64,000 nt of DNA. Origin: Brevipalpus yothersi (taxonomy: Eukaryota > Arthropoda > Arachnida > Trombidiformes > Tenuipalpidae). The stretch spans positions 1 to 64,000 of the forward strand of contig QZCP01000042.1 in the NCBI GenBank assembly GCA_003956705.1. Direction: 5' to 3'. Position 1 is the first letter of the stretch, and each line of letters starts with the position of its first letter. Below, one piece after another: positions 10,518 through 24,010 of the stretch. The translations under genes were made by a program, and so were the position numbers. The notes under the pieces were generated by a model, which did not search any database, had not been told where the DNA came from, and was given only the letters and a program-made list of their open reading frames with translations.

Positions 10518-13500
10518 AGTCATCATCTTGATTGAGTTATTCTAAGGAACGTCGATAGCAGTATGGGAAACGAGATTATGATGGCCCAGAATGGCTCATG
10601 CAATTTTCATCACACACATTGCAAAAGCCTTCTCTTTTCCCTCTCTCACACACATTCGTTGGGCTCATCATGAAAATTGTTTGAAAACTAACAAGGTTCC
10701 TCTATCTTCTATATAGTTTATCTGAATTTTTTTACGAATGTCGTTGACCGTAAAGAAAATCAAATCTCATCAGATTATGGAAAAGAGAGAGAAAAACTAT
10801 CGGACGGGTGTTCATTGCGTGTCACACACTATTGATTCATGCAAAATTTGTTTAATATCTCACACAAAACGAAATTTTTCCTAGCTACCAACTACTGATA
10901 ATATATCCCTAGCTATACATAGTCGATTAATTAATCATTTATGCGTGATGAACTTTGTTCATGATAATGATGGTGATGCAAATGAAATGATGCTGATAAT
11001 GTTGATGATGAGCTCAGGATACAGAGAGAGAGAGATGGGAGGAAGAAGCTTGCCGGCATCCTCTGGAATATCATGGGGATGATGAAGAGAGGTAGCTTGA
11101 TGGTAGCAATAGATAGACACACAGAATCTGGTGAGACAGATTCGTATATTTCAATTGGGTTCATAGGAAACACTCATCATTGTATATATGGAAGTTAATA
11201 ATGTGTACAAACACATATTTCATCATCATCATAATTCTTTATCTCTTTTCTTTTTATTTTATAATATATATAATATATCCTCTCCATTCATCATGCAATG
11301 GATAGATGATAGTCACTTTTGTTTCCCATAATCATTAAGGATCTTTTTACATTAGCATGCTGGTAGTAGTCAAAACAATTGATGAATAATTTTGAACACT
11401 TGCTGGGCGAAACGGAAAGAGAGAGAGAAAAAAATCTTCTCAGTTTACTGTGAAAATGTCCACTTTGAATGGAATCATTTGCATACCAGTGATGAAACAA
11501 TTTTTGATTAATTTTTTTCCAAAAAGAAGAGAATAGAGTTAAGAAACAAATCTCCAATAAATTATTGTTTACTATGCTATCCAAATTTTTCCTCTAGAAA
11601 GTAATGACTTGATCTTGGAAGAAAAGGGAAGGAGTTAAAATTATGTGAACACTTTTCCACACAGAAAGTGTAAGGCATACACAGAATTTTGTTCATGATA
11701 TTAATGGATAGTCACGATGAGAGAGAGGGAGAAAAGTATTTTGGGGATAAATTTTTGGGCCATTTTTCAATTTCATGGCTTTTCCATGAAATATATATCC
11801 ACTATCGATTGATATCGAGCATTTTCACTCTCTGTTATAGAGGATTATTGTAGTGTAAGAAAAGAGAGAGAGAGAGAGAGAAAGAAAATGATTCCATATT
11901 TGCTCAGCTATTACTCACCTTTTCTGGTTAAACATTTTCGATTGCCAATTAAAGGAAGATTTATGCAATCCTGAGAGCACTAATTTCAAGAATCAAGATC
12001 GAAGTTTCTCTCTCTCATATATACCCCACAGTGCATACATGATCTTGCAATATGCGTTCACACAAGTTCATGGGCAGAATTGAAGCAATATTCAGCCAAC
12101 AGGCGACTGTAAATGGACTCTTCAAGAAGCTATCCAATAACGTTCTTGAGTGGTTAATCAAGCAATCTTCATCTCAATCTATCTTTAAGCCTCTGAACCC
12201 AGTTCATCGCTTGGCCTCATGCAGAGAGATTCAATGATGATGAAGCCCGGGAAGAAGATGAAGGAGAAGAAGAAGAAGAAGAAGAGAAAGAAGAAGATGG
12301 AATATTTGATGCCAAACGATTCTAACCAAAATCCGACCGGTTTCAAGGCTCAACATATACTTGGAACTTTCACTTTTTCTCTCTCATCATTTTTCCCTTT
12401 TGCCTAACACCCATTTTTCCCTCCTCACTTTCTCTTATACTGTTTTCATTTTTTCCCCCATTTCTTGATGCAACCTCTTCCATTCATTCTTCAATCTAAT
12501 CATTTTTATACCTCTTCCATCTTCTCTTCTCTCTCCTCTCTCTGCCTCATTCTTTTCTTCGTTTCCTCTCCACAATTTTTTATCATCATCACACAAATTT
12601 TTTTCTCTCCTCTCTCTCCTCCTTTCACTTGGTTTCCCTGAAAAATTTTCCTCTCTCTCACAAGTGCTCACTTCATCACTGGCCCGCTTCTTCTTTTCGG
12701 GACTTTTGTTGTTGTGATGCTGTTTTTTTCTTTTCAGTGGGTCCATGCACTCACCATACATACACACACTTTTGATACCATTTAGAAGGTCCAATTTTAT
12801 TTGGTAACTTCAGTTTACTGTGATAATAGTCTAGATTTTTTTTTGTTACACAACCAACGCTCATGATGAGAGTGATACAAAATCACATAGCAGATCCACT
12901 TTGAGGCCACTTTTAGTTTTGACTAAATAAGAAAAGAATCAAGTCAATAGTGTGTTGCTTGAAGGAATCGATTTGGGTTGCCGAAAAAAAAGGCCCAAAA
13001 GATTGACCGGTTTGGCAACTTTCACTAGTTGATCTTCAATGGCCACATCACTCAGTTGATTATAAGGTTTTGTGTGATGGAAGAGAGAGAGAAGGATGAA
13101 AGATGCTGGAGAATAGAGCAAAAAGGAATATAAAAGCGCAATATACTGGTCTGTCTATGTATGTGTGTGTGTTTTGTGAATTCATTCCAACAATAACAGT
13201 AGAACATTCCATGCAACTCACGCAATTGAAAGTTGAGCTATTCTTTCTGCTACAGTCTGGACTGAAATGAGAGCGTATACAAATTTTTTTAAAGGGCCTC
13301 TTTGAATCCCCTTTCTCTTTCTTTCGTTCTTACCTCTCCTCCTCAGCCTCCTCTTCTTCATCATCTACTACTGCTTCTCCTCTCCTCTTCTTCATCTCAT
13401 TCTTGTAGACATCTTATGTCTTGTTAGCAAATAGGGATGAAATGCAAAGAGAGAGAAAGCTGGGATGAAAAGTTGCCTCAACAAGCAGCATACACATTGC

Positions 13501-15143
13501 CCGGTAAACAGCAATCCCGCATCATTTTTGCCGCAGGCAATTTAACTTACCTTCATTCCGATAATGGCACACCATGAGAGGTACACACACACACATCCAC
13601 ATCTACATCACAATTGGGTACACATCAAAAATTTCAATGGTACTCAGATGATTTTCACGTTCATCACCTGTATAATAAACTCTCTTTTCTACCAGCAGCA
13701 TTTGACTTTTCGGATAGAATATTTTGGGTGAAAAAAAATTTTTTTGCATCCAATCAGATAAGCTTTTCTTATAGCTGAACAGAATTCAAAGTAGGAACAG
13801 GATATACTCGGATTGTCTTATTCTTTTTTGAAGTGTGAGAGTAGCCAAAAGAGAAAACAGATCAACCAAATTGGAAATATCTAGAGAAGAGGCAAGAACT
13901 TCTCTTTTGTACTCTCAGCTTTATCTTTCGGACTTTGGAAGCTGCACGATAAGATATCTTTTCTCTCTCTCTCTCTCTCTATCTGCAAAGAGCCCTAATT
14001 CAATGGCGTCAAGTGAGTAAAGATTTTCTCTGTCCTCATGGAATTTCTTATGGGAATACAGAGAGATGCTTTGAATTCAGCTCATCAGATTCAGCTTTTT
14101 TTCTCTCTATCGCCTTTCATCCCTTTTTGGAGCCTATTCTTCACTTTTGGCTTGTGTATGTGAAATTTAGCACCTCTCTGCCATCACTTCCACCAGTATT
14201 CACACACAAATTTTGAGCTTGTAAAAGAAGCTGTAAAGAAGATGAGGAAGAGAAGATCCAGTCAGTTGTGTCTGCATCCCCATCGTACTGTGAGATACCT
14301 TCAAGTTACCATTTTCACTTGGATGCTCATCAATCAGTGTGGAAACAGTTCACTTGAAAACGTTTAACTAACAAATGAGATGAGGAAGGAAAAGAGACAG
14401 AAAAGTGTTGAATGCATGCAAGTTGTGAGAGAGAAAAAAACGGTCCAACATCCAATACATCTCACCAATGTCCAAAAATATTTGATCGGTTTTTTTCTTC
14501 CCCAACAGTCACGATGATATTCAATACTCTCACACCGCATCAAAGTGTGACTTATCTGTGTGGATGCTGGATGTTCAGCAACCAATATCATAGGAAGTGA
14601 AGAGGAGAGAAGAAAAAATTCCCCGCTTTATAACTCTTTCCTCATCACTTGATCCTTCTCAACTGTCTGTTGTGTAAAGAAGACATACACACAGAGGTGT
14701 GAACAGAAAAAGAAGAGGAGAAAAGAAGAAAATTTTGCTTGATCAATTTGAATAACAAATGGAATGTCCAAAACAGAGAGGAGAGGAGATAAATTTGCTT
14801 CTTTACTTGTGTGTAGGTCTATGTGAATGTCTGGAATAACATTTCAGTCTGTATACACTTTCAACACTGAATTAAGCATCTTTACTTGACAGAATAGGAA
14901 GACAGAGCATGTATAAAGAATACAGCTATACTGAAATCAATCTCATCTCTCTCTCAACTCTTCACCACTATTTAGTTTTTCTCTACTTGGGACAGTTTGT
15001 GACCGTAAATCAGAGTAAGTCAAGCATGATAATCACTTGACTTTTGAGCTCTCACACACACAAATCAGTGTATGATAGTGTATTGAGCAAGTAAAGTGTA
15101 TAAGAAAGAGAGAATGTCTTGGAATGTGAAACTGACAGTGTTA
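8173..15143 (+). other. giant intron of Kekkon-like gene, part 1
   Basis: No coding exon was recognised. The sequence is AT-rich with many short CT/GA runs, CA runs and ATC triplets. The main tract is the CT repeat at 10464-10512, with a lesser one at about 13960-13980. A purine-rich segment at 12240-12300 gives a Lys-rich frame that I treat as low complexity. The open frames here, all under about 125 codons, are Ser/Phe/Leu/His-rich, as pyrimidine-rich DNA predicts. Confidence 0.5.
10464..10512 (+). repeat. (CT)n microsatellite
   Basis: Uninterrupted CT tract of about 48 bp inside the giant intron, pyrimidines on +. Confidence 0.95.
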
Positions 15144-15145
15144 TA

Positions 15146-15170
15146 CAGTCTCGATCAATTTAGTTCCCAA
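15146..15170 (+). repeat. left terminal inverted repeat of the transposon
   Basis: 25 bp, a perfect reverse complement of 16672-16696. The match ends at the next inward base. A TA dinucleotide precedes it. Confidence 0.93.
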
Positions 15171-15296
15171 GTTCACAAATTTATTTCCAAATTTTGGCGA
15201 TTCATTTCACAAATATCAAGAAAGCGCCCTCAAAGAAGCAGATCATTTCCAAGAAGAATCAAAAGATTTCCAAAACTTCGCAAATCATTTAAAAAA

Positions 15297-16346
15297 TTAA
15301 TCAAGAACATCTTCTCTCATCAATGATTGGAAAAGATATCTCTCTAAATTGCGAAAATAGTTTGCACAATGCTCAGAAGTGATGTGAAGAGAAGCTGCAT
15401 GTATGTTATCATACAGTTCGTTCTCATTCTGAGACTTTCTCGATTTGATCCAATGTTTCCATTGATTAAACATATTTTCGATCGGATTTAAAAATGGTGA
15501 ATATGGTGGAAGAAAAATCGCATTATGTCCATGTGCCGAGATAAGCTGTCGAACTGCATCAACTTTGTGGAAAGCAACATTGTCCATAATCAAATGAGCA
15601 CCAACAACATTATTCTCTTTCAAAATTCCGATAAATTTGATCAGAAACTCAAGAAAATGCTCACTATTATATGGTTTATCCATGATTTCGAAGAAGTAAA
15701 GTCGATCAGCACAGATTACAGCTTCGATTGAATAATTCTTCGATCGGATAGCACCACGAGTACTACATGCTCTAGTTCCTCTCGGTGATCTACCATAGTT
15801 CCTTCGAGAAAATACTTGGATGCCTGTTTCATCTAAGAAGAAAATTTTATCCATATCACCACGAATAGAATTGAACTTAACTGCATATTCATATCTTTTT
15901 TCCTTCACATCTGAGCTGTTTCTACGAACAGGTACCACTGAAACTCTTTTCATTGTGTAGCAAAAATCTTTCAGAGCTCTTGAAATCGTTGAACATGATG
16001 GGCTGATACCGAACTCTTCTTGGCACTTCTTTTGTAGGTCAGCAAGAGTTCTCTGACAATCCTCATCTTGCCAGTCACAAATTAATTCTTTCTGCATCAT
16101 GGACAATAAACACTTTCTATGTCCTCTTGGAAGTTGAGCATCTCTCCCATCTTTTATCCATAACGAATAAATCGAACGAGCAGTCCAATAATTCACATCC
16201 ACGATTTTTGAAACTTCCGAAATTTTTCCACCTTCATCAATCAGTCTAATTATCATCTTTCTTTTTTCATCACTGATTTTTTCATTCTTTCTCACCACAA
16301 CAATTTGATCCATCTTCACTACTAGAACTAAAAATGACAAATGCAT
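15297..16346 (-). CDS. IS630/Tc1-family transposase (DD34E), 349 aa
   Basis: Cuts and re-inserts the surrounding element at TA sites. The N-terminal half carries a helix-turn-helix (about residues 24-62, SDEKRKMIIRLIDEGGKISE onward) and a second DNA-binding part. The DDE_3-type catalytic core follows, with Asp172 (FFLDETG), Asp255 (LIMDNVAFHK) and Glu290 (PPYSPFLNPIEN). There are 34 residues between the last two, the DD34E spacing. Length is normal for the superfamily, and no stop or frameshift is seen. The first ATG gives 11 extra hydrophobic residues; the ATG at codon 12 (MDQIVVV, 16313) may be the real start. The stop lies about 125 bp inside the left terminal repeat. With perfect ends and an open frame, this copy could be active or very young. 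Confidence 0.95.
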   Translation of the reverse strand: MHLSFLVLVVKMDQIVVVRKNEKISDEKRKMIIRLIDEGGKISEVSKIVDVNYWTARSIYSLWIKDGRDAQLPRGHRKCLLSMMQKELICDWQDEDCQRTLADLQKKCQEEFGISPSCSTISRALKDFCYTMKRVSVVPVRRNSSDVKEKRYEYAVKFNSIRGDMDKIFFLDETGIQVFSRRNYGRSPRGTRACSTRGAIRSKNYSIEAVICADRLYFFEIMDKPYNSEHFLEFLIKFIGILKENNVVGAHLIMDNVAFHKVDAVRQLISAHGHNAIFLPPYSPFLNPIENMFNQWKHWIKSRKSQNENELYDNIHAASLHITSEHCANYFRNLERYLFQSLMREDVLD

Positions 16347-16671
16347 AGTTCAGTTTCTCTCCATCGTATTTAAACAATTTTCTAATCAGTTCAATACCAT
16401 CTCTTTCCACTTTCGAAGACTTAAAACTCTAGAATTCCCAGAGAAAAACCCCAAAATAGTAGTAAGATGTTTGTTTTTCATCAAAATTCATAGAAAACGA
16501 GCAATTTTAATCCTAATTCTGCTCAAAAGATCTATTTTCCAGAAATTTTGGATTATAATTGATCTTCTTTGAAAATGATTTGAGCTTTTTGGAAAAAGAA
16601 AAGCAGATTAACGATTGCCTCAGGCCAGTCTTGGAAGTAAGAGTTGGATTTTGTGAAATAATCTGCTTCTT

Positions 16672-16696
16672 TTGGGAACTAAATTGATCGAGACTG
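16672..16696 (-). repeat. right terminal inverted repeat of the transposon
   Basis: 25 bp, a perfect reverse complement of 15146-15170, followed by TA at 16697-16698. Confidence 0.93.
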
Positions 16697-16978
16697 TATA
16701 CTTGCAACCGGAATGTGTATCTTGGGTGTACAAGTTTGTCTGTACAATTGATTTATTGCATTGGTAATATTTCTTCTTCCAAGAAGCTGGATTATGATGC
16801 AAATTCATGAGGATTAATTGTGTGTGAAGAAAAGAAGAGAGAAGAGAGAAGAACAGAGGGAATAAATTGTTGGAGGAGGAGAGAAAGAGGAGCAACTTTT
16901 ATCATCTTTTTTGCTTCATCTAAAAATCCTTTCTCCTCTCTTTTATCTCTCTCCTATGTGTTACTACTCGATTTACCT

Positions 16979-16996
16979 GGCTCATTTGCATGAGCC
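16979..16996. promoter_or_regulatory. octamer motif inside an inverted repeat
   Basis: GGCTCAT-TTGC-ATGAGCC is a perfect 7-bp inverted repeat with a 4-base loop. Across its centre lies ATTTGCAT, the classical POU-family octamer, followed by TTAATTTT. It is a candidate enhancer element for the host gene; only the sequence match is observed. Confidence 0.3.
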
Positions 16997-18206
16997 TTAA
17001 TTTTGATGAATACACAAAAATTGCAAGTTAAGACCACACACACACACATATTGTGTATTCACCTTTTTTTTAATGCACACAAGAGGATAAAATGGAATAA
17101 TACTAAAGACTTGAGCAGTTTTTTCTTCCCTGAATAATCCTCTTCTTCTGCTTCATGTGTATTATTACCGTTATATACTGTGCAAGATAGTGGAACGTAT
17201 CCTGTTAGATAAGATTATCGTTCTGAAAGGGAATGTCAGCATCAGTTGATGAACCAAATTCTAATGATGAATATGATGATGACCATCAAATGTGTAGAGA
17301 AATTCCATGCTTATCTAGCATCAACCATGGTGCATATTCTATTGACCATCGGTCAATCGATTTTTCATGGTCAAAAAAATCATCTTGCTCTATGCTCTTA
17401 CTCTGTTTGACCATGTTTTTCTCCTCTGTTTGTGCATGCTTATTATCAAGAAAAAGAAAAGAAACCATATTTTTTGATATAGGAATATCTAGAAGAAGAA
17501 CATTATTATCGTGGATAGCTAACATTCCAGAATATTGTTATTGTCCATTTTTTCTATCTATCTGTGCATGTAAGTTCATGAGAGCAAGAAAATGAATACC
17601 GTTTTCACCATGATTCCATACTACATTGTAAATCTTTCCTGTTTTATCTTATCTATCTCTTCTTTTTCTTCATGAATATGACTTGAAATGTTCATCTTTC
17701 TCCATACACAAACAATATCATCTTGCATCTTATTGAGAAGAAAAAAATCACTAAAAATACAGCCTCTTCTTCTCTCAATTGTTCTTTTTTTGACGTACAC
17801 TTTCCAGTCAAATTCGTTACATGCATAAAAATCATCAAAATACTTCACTACTTCAATTCCATAATATTGGACCAGAACATTATTCACCATCAACACACGT
17901 TCCAATGCATCTTACATCCTTCACACTATCAAGTTGACAGCATGGGTTACTCTACAACTGAGTTCGGTAGATTTTGAATTTTATCATTCTAAAGAATACA
18001 TAAATCATATATATATGCACACACATTCCAACATACAGACACACACACACACATACATTCAAAAAATGATAATGTTATTCAAGAAAAATTTTTGAATGTT
18101 CACCACAATCATGATCATCATTGTCTGATGATGCTCGATTATGATGATGCTTCACCATGTTTTACTGGGCAAAGAGATTGTATTGAATGGAGAGAGAGAG
18201 AGAAAA

Positions 18207-18220
18207 TATTCACGTGAATA
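18207..18220. promoter_or_regulatory. palindromic E-box pair
   Basis: TATTCACGTGAATA is a perfect 14-bp palindrome around a CACGTG E-box. A near copy, ATATTCACTTGTG, starts five bases later. Such paired boxes bind bHLH factors in animals; use here is unproven. Confidence 0.3.
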
Positions 18221-21200
18221 AGAAATATTCACTTGTGCTATTTATTTTCCCGCACTTTTCAAGCTGAGCTATTCTGGTTGATTCTCTATCCACTCTGAAA
18301 GATAAATATTTATCATGAGAATGTAGAATGATCGAGAGAAAAAAAGAATCTCAACATGAAGTTCCAAAATATATATACATATGATAGCGGGGATATTCAG
18401 TGAACTTGTATCTTAAAAATTTTTCCTCTCTTCTCTCCTCACAACAATGGCCACAATAGTAACAGCATCAACAATATTTCCGATCATTTATTGGTTATTT
18501 TTATTTACACTTCATATTCATACACACATACCGAGCACATCTGATCATCATCATTTCAAGAATGTTGAGAAGAGAGAGAGAAGAGAAAAGAAAATATTTT
18601 TCCTCTCATGAACCCACATTGCTCGTACATTTCGATTGGACTAATGTTTTCCCATCCAAATCGAATGGACCACTTTTTTGTCATGATGACTGAGATTGAA
18701 GAATGTGTAGGGAGAAGATGTTTGCCTAGTATATTGGCAAAAGAAAGAGGAAGAGAGAGAGAGAAAGATTTTTCCCGCTCTCAATGACCATCATTTCTTG
18801 AGAAAAATGTTTCCCATGATAGTGCTTAGTGTTTAGTGAGGAAGTGAAATGTTTCCACTTTTAGATCAAGCTCAACTTACACATCTACATATATATATAT
18901 ACACACACATGCACAAATCCATTTGATTGTGGAGTGATTTGCATAAGAACGAGAAATCAGTGCAACATTTACTTTCACCAACATAATCATCATCATTTGG
19001 ATTCAACTTGATTTCTCATTTCCTTTCACCTTCAAGTTCATTATATATCACTTCAATTCGTGAAACACATTATGAGGAAGACATCATCATGACTCCACAT
19101 GAGGAAGAAAGAGAAAGTGGAATCTCGACAGAATCTCATGATGATGAAATGAATCGTACACACGTGTCCTGTTGAAGTCTTCTGGCTTGATTCATGATCA
19201 AGATCACAACATCACACTGATGAACTTTGCCCCCATCAACTGTGTGCCTATGTCATTTACACACACACACACACAGTAGATCACAAAATACACTTTGTTT
19301 TCTTCTTTGATATCATTTTGTGCACATCTATTTTACCGTTACTCTGTGTCTGCTTCTCTCTCTCCTCTTTCCGAAAATGATCACCATGTGAGCTATGGCA
19401 GAGGGACCAACATCTTTGATTCCATGGGTAACAATGGCCAATGAGTAGGACCACTTTATTCACTTCCGATAGGATGTGCAAGAATTCTGTATGTAAGATG
19501 TCCTAATGATGCTCTATTGTGACCCAATCATTGGTAACTATTAGTGAAGAATATTCTCCACCATCATGCTAACCCTAGCAATCTGATTGACCTTTTTTCT
19601 CTTCTCCCAACTAATTTATGAATCATTCAACTCTTTCCTGATTCTGATCATCATTCCAACAATTGTATCATCCAAAAAGTGTTCAATCTCAACAATGTTC
19701 AGCACCAAAAACGGATAACTTCAAATAATAGTGATAATGATAGTATGAACAAAGATGGAAGAAGATGTGCTCATGCATATTCATTTATGGCCACCTTGAA
19801 TTGTGTGTATACTTGATATTGAAGCAAAAACCATCGAAATAGCAACTTGTCGAAATCAATTCATTTCTCTCAATGACTGTGTGTATGAATAAGTATCAGA
19901 GAGAGAGAGAAAAAGTTCTGAACATGATATTCATGAAAAAGCAATCAAATGATGATAACTATCCTCTTCTTTTTACGTTCCTTTTGATGGGTTTTTTGGA
20001 CTGTAACAAGGAAATTGAACTCATGAAATAGGAAGCCCAGACACACACATATACTCAAGCTAGACATGGAATTCTGTTGAGAATTGATCAGCAATATGAA
20101 GAGGTTTCTGAAGAGTCGATCAATCTGATCAAAGGGAATCGTCTACCTCGTTTCTCTCTCTCTCTTTCTCTATCTCGTTCACATACACACAATCTGGGTC
20201 AATCTCAGCTCTAACATGATCGGTTTTCCATAGGAAGTGAAAGAGAAAGAAAATCTATCGTAACCAGAGATTCAACTCCTCTGATCCACCATGGATTGGT
20301 AATTCAATGGTGACGTTGTGTCAGCATGATTCGATAAAATTCTCGCCATCACATTCTGCTGACTTGAGCCTCTTTCTCTTTCTCTCTCTCTCTCTCTCTC
20401 CTCTCAATCTATCTACTCTTGGCTTTGATTCTTGTATTCCTCTATTTTCTATGGTCAACAGTGTATATATAGTCCATACATCTATACATATATATATTCA
20501 TTCCGGTGGATTGTCTTTCACTTCATGGCTTCACATGTGAAATACACTGTCCATCATTTGAGTGAATTTTTATGATGATGATAGAAGTTTGAAGATAAAT
20601 TGGATCCTACCAAAGGGAATTGATTTCATGCCATGAATAAAGTGGAACGATAGATGGATATTGAAAGAGAGATAGTATGGATCATTTTTTCAGAAAAACA
20701 GAGCAGAAAAAGAAAGGAGGATGAATACTTATTTTCATATTTTGCAAACTTATTCAAATTTTGTCCTGTCATCTTTCACATGCAAGAAAAAGAGAGAATT
20801 TTTCTCAAAAAATAACTGTGTCATTCTGGGAAGGAATACATTTGGCTATGGAAATCTTTGATTCAGAATATATGTATCGATAGTATCTTCCATCCCAGTT
20901 GTTCACCTTATCATCAACTCGAAAGTTGATGATGAGCTGCAAAAACAAAAGATGCAATAATAGTAATAATATGCTGCTTTAATGGACATTCCAGCTTAAT
21001 TAACTAGTCTGACTTTAATGTCAATGAAAATTGTGTAATGATGCTGATGAGAGATGCTGTGAAGTGATATCATCTTTCAACTGTGAAATTTCATTGCACA
21101 TTCAAATCATTCCAATCTAGTTTACCCGGAAAATGGAATGTATCCAATAAGATACCTATCTATTCGTAGATGAACTGAATCAGTGATCATGAGCATCCAT

Positions 21201-22257
21201 CAAAATCTATTTTCATGGTTTTTTGATGGCACTTATAGACTAGATACCAACATTCGCTTCTGTTTTATGCATTTTTGCACATCAAACACACATCTCCTTC
21301 TTCTCTTGCTTCATCTTCTCCATCATACTTCCGCGCTACATCTTGCAGTATCAATTCGAAAGGATCATCAATCCTCACTCAAAGTAGCATTGAGCTTTCT
21401 CTCTCACCATTGTTATTTCATCTTCAAAAGCATCTTCTACATCTTCACACAATTTTTCAACAACAAGCCACTGTTGGCTTTCTGGTATGTGTGTGTTTGT
21501 TGCTCCTACCAAGATGATGATGATAATGATGATGGAAAAGTTTTTCAAGAAGAAAATGGAAAGAAAAATACAATTCAAAGATAGATTGTGAGATAAGAAA
21601 GATGAAGCTGGTAAGGAAATAAGTCCCTGATGAGTAGCAATTATATTTCACATGCATGTTTCATGATCAGACTATCCATGTGAGTTATATATGTATGTTA
21701 GTTAATTTCAGCATCTCAGTTACGTTTAAAACAATATACAGAGACATAGGAAATAGTATCATCCATTGAAAGAATGATGTACCACATAGATGCACATATA
21801 TACACATCGATAGAAAATAATAATAATAATGTTAGAATAAATACACACAGCTCTACTGTGGATGCATTCTAGGCATTCTAGGCCAAGAATCAGAGAGAAT
21901 CGTTCAGAAAGAAGAGTATATAATAAATATGTACATACATGTATAGTTGTATTCGTTTGTTTTTGGATGGAAAAAATTTTTTTTTTGCTTATTTTTTAGA
22001 TTGTCTATTGATGGAAAAAGAGAAAAATATACAGACAAAGACAAAAAGAAAGTCATTTTTCTTCTTCCAAAGAAGAGAGGAGAAAGAAGAGAAGATCAAG
22101 AGGATGGAGAAGGGATAGCAAAACACTCAAATCTTCATGGGCCATGATAGAAGAAAAAACTTGTGAGGTTTGTGGAACCTCTCTCTTCCTCTCTCTTATT
22201 TTTTCATGGTATACAGCTTTTTGAGGAAAATATTCAAGTTTCAGCTGCTTTTGTTCT

Positions 22258-22260
<3 letters not shown>

Positions 22261-22314
<54 letters not shown>
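22261..22314 (+). repeat. (CT)n microsatellite
   Basis: Pure CT tract of just over 50 bp in the giant intron, pyrimidines on +. Confidence 0.95.
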
Positions 22315-22318
<4 letters not shown>

Positions 22319-23835
22319 TGGGTTCCAGAGAGAGAAAATATTTTGCATTTCTTCTTATTGACAAGTAACATCCATCATTTGGTTCACCCAAAGAAGAATG
22401 TATGTGCATGTGCATGTGTGTGTGTGTGTGCCTGGGTATTTTATATACTATGCCTGTATATACCCTTTTTTTTCCTTCTAAGGCATTGTTTTCCTGATTT
22501 TCAGAGGAATAAAGAGAAGAAAATAGAAGCTGAAAGAAAGAGAATAGAGAATTTTCAGTATATGTATGTACAAAGCGTTACCCGCATGAATTCTCAAGAT
22601 TTATGCACTTTCATTTTTCGCTCGATTTCTTTCTTTTCTTATTCTCTAGAGCTGTACTTTTATCATGTTCCTCTATATTCATCTTTTCGGTATCTGATTC
22701 TGACCTTCACACGATAGTGAATGTGTATGTGTATGGAAGTTTACCATGGATTGACACTTGGAACTTTTTTTTCAATTGGCCACTTTGAACAACAATCTAG
22801 CCAATTCAACGCCTGATTGAATTGGATAGAGTTTGGTGGAAAATTTGTTTACACCAATTTCTTGCTTCTTTTATCTGTTCCCATCTTGAAACACACACGC
22901 ACACCATCATGAATTCAATTATACACTACCTGATCGAGAATACTTCCCTGATTCAAGATTTTTTTACTCTTCAATATGCTTGATGAGCTCTCTGATCGGA
23001 GAATGCTTCCTGTACATCGGAAGAAGCTGGCAACAATCATCTTGGATGAGAAAATTCACTTCTTGCAATTCTAGAAAATTTTTTCCAGCAGCTCAGCATC
23101 AACAAGATGAGGAATATATCTAGTAGTTTCAGCATTTTAGCATTAAGTCAAGCTACCTCTCAAGATGATCTGAATTCTGGTCATATTTTCTTCCTCTTAG
23201 TTGTGAGTAATTAATTGCAAAATGAAATATTTTCATGAACTGTTATTCATCAGTTATGACTGTAATCACTGTAATTGAATCAGTAACAATCATTCAACTT
23301 TCACCACACGTTGGCAATTGATTATAGTATAGAGTATTTCACAAGATTCTGGTCCATAGGATTTTGATTGGCTAAGATTGCAATTATCATTGACATCTTT
23401 GCGGCTGTCTCCGAGAAACTTGCTCATGGTTGGCCATATACTCGGAAATGATCATCTCATCAAGCGTACTATTGATAATTTCTACTTGCTTGGAATATCT
23501 AATAGTATTATTCCACCACCACTTGGCTTATTCAGGAATCTCTTTACCTTCTTTCTCTCTCTCTCACTATCTCATTCATATGATGACTTTGTCGTAAAAC
23601 AGTCGATAAAAGATCACCCAAAAGCGAAGCTAGAGGAATGTGAAGGAATTGAAAGAGATGGAATTCAGCTGAACAGGAACCGTATTGCTCCTGGCTTATG
23701 TAAATGGTCATCCAGTGGAATGGCCATGTTATGTCTAATCAAATCAGTATGCTCATACAAATGTTGAGCCATTGAAATGAGCTGAGAGAGAGAGAAAGAT
23801 GAAATGAGCGTAAAAGAGTGATGAGCTTCTGTATT

Positions 23836-24010
23836 CCTCTCTCTCTCTCTCTCTCTCTCTTCTTGTATGGACCTAACGAACCTTATGTCACATGATAATG
23901 AGGCTCAACGAGAGGCAAAAGAGCGAGAGGAAGAAAGAAGGGTCAATGAAGTGGGTGAAGAGAGAGGGAGAGAGAGAATACTGCAATCGTTTGTGTTTAT
24001 CTTCCCAAAT

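Larger units (their letters stand above)
15144..16698 (-). mobile_element. intact IS630/Tc1-family DNA transposon
   Basis: The element proper runs 15146-16696 (1551 bp). Its ends are perfect 25-bp inverted repeats beginning CAGTCTCGATCAATTTAG on the left, with the exact reverse complement ending ...GATCGAGACTG on the right. Both ends are flanked by the dinucleotide TA (15144-15145 and 16697-16698), the standard target duplication of this superfamily. Inside the ends are repeated subterminal motifs: AGAAGCAGATCATTTCC at about 15235 on the left and AGAAGCAGATTATTTCAC next to the right repeat (read inward). These could be extra transposase-binding sites. One full-length transposase gene fills the centre. 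It sits in the giant intron, opposite to the Kekkon-like transcript. Confidence 0.95.
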
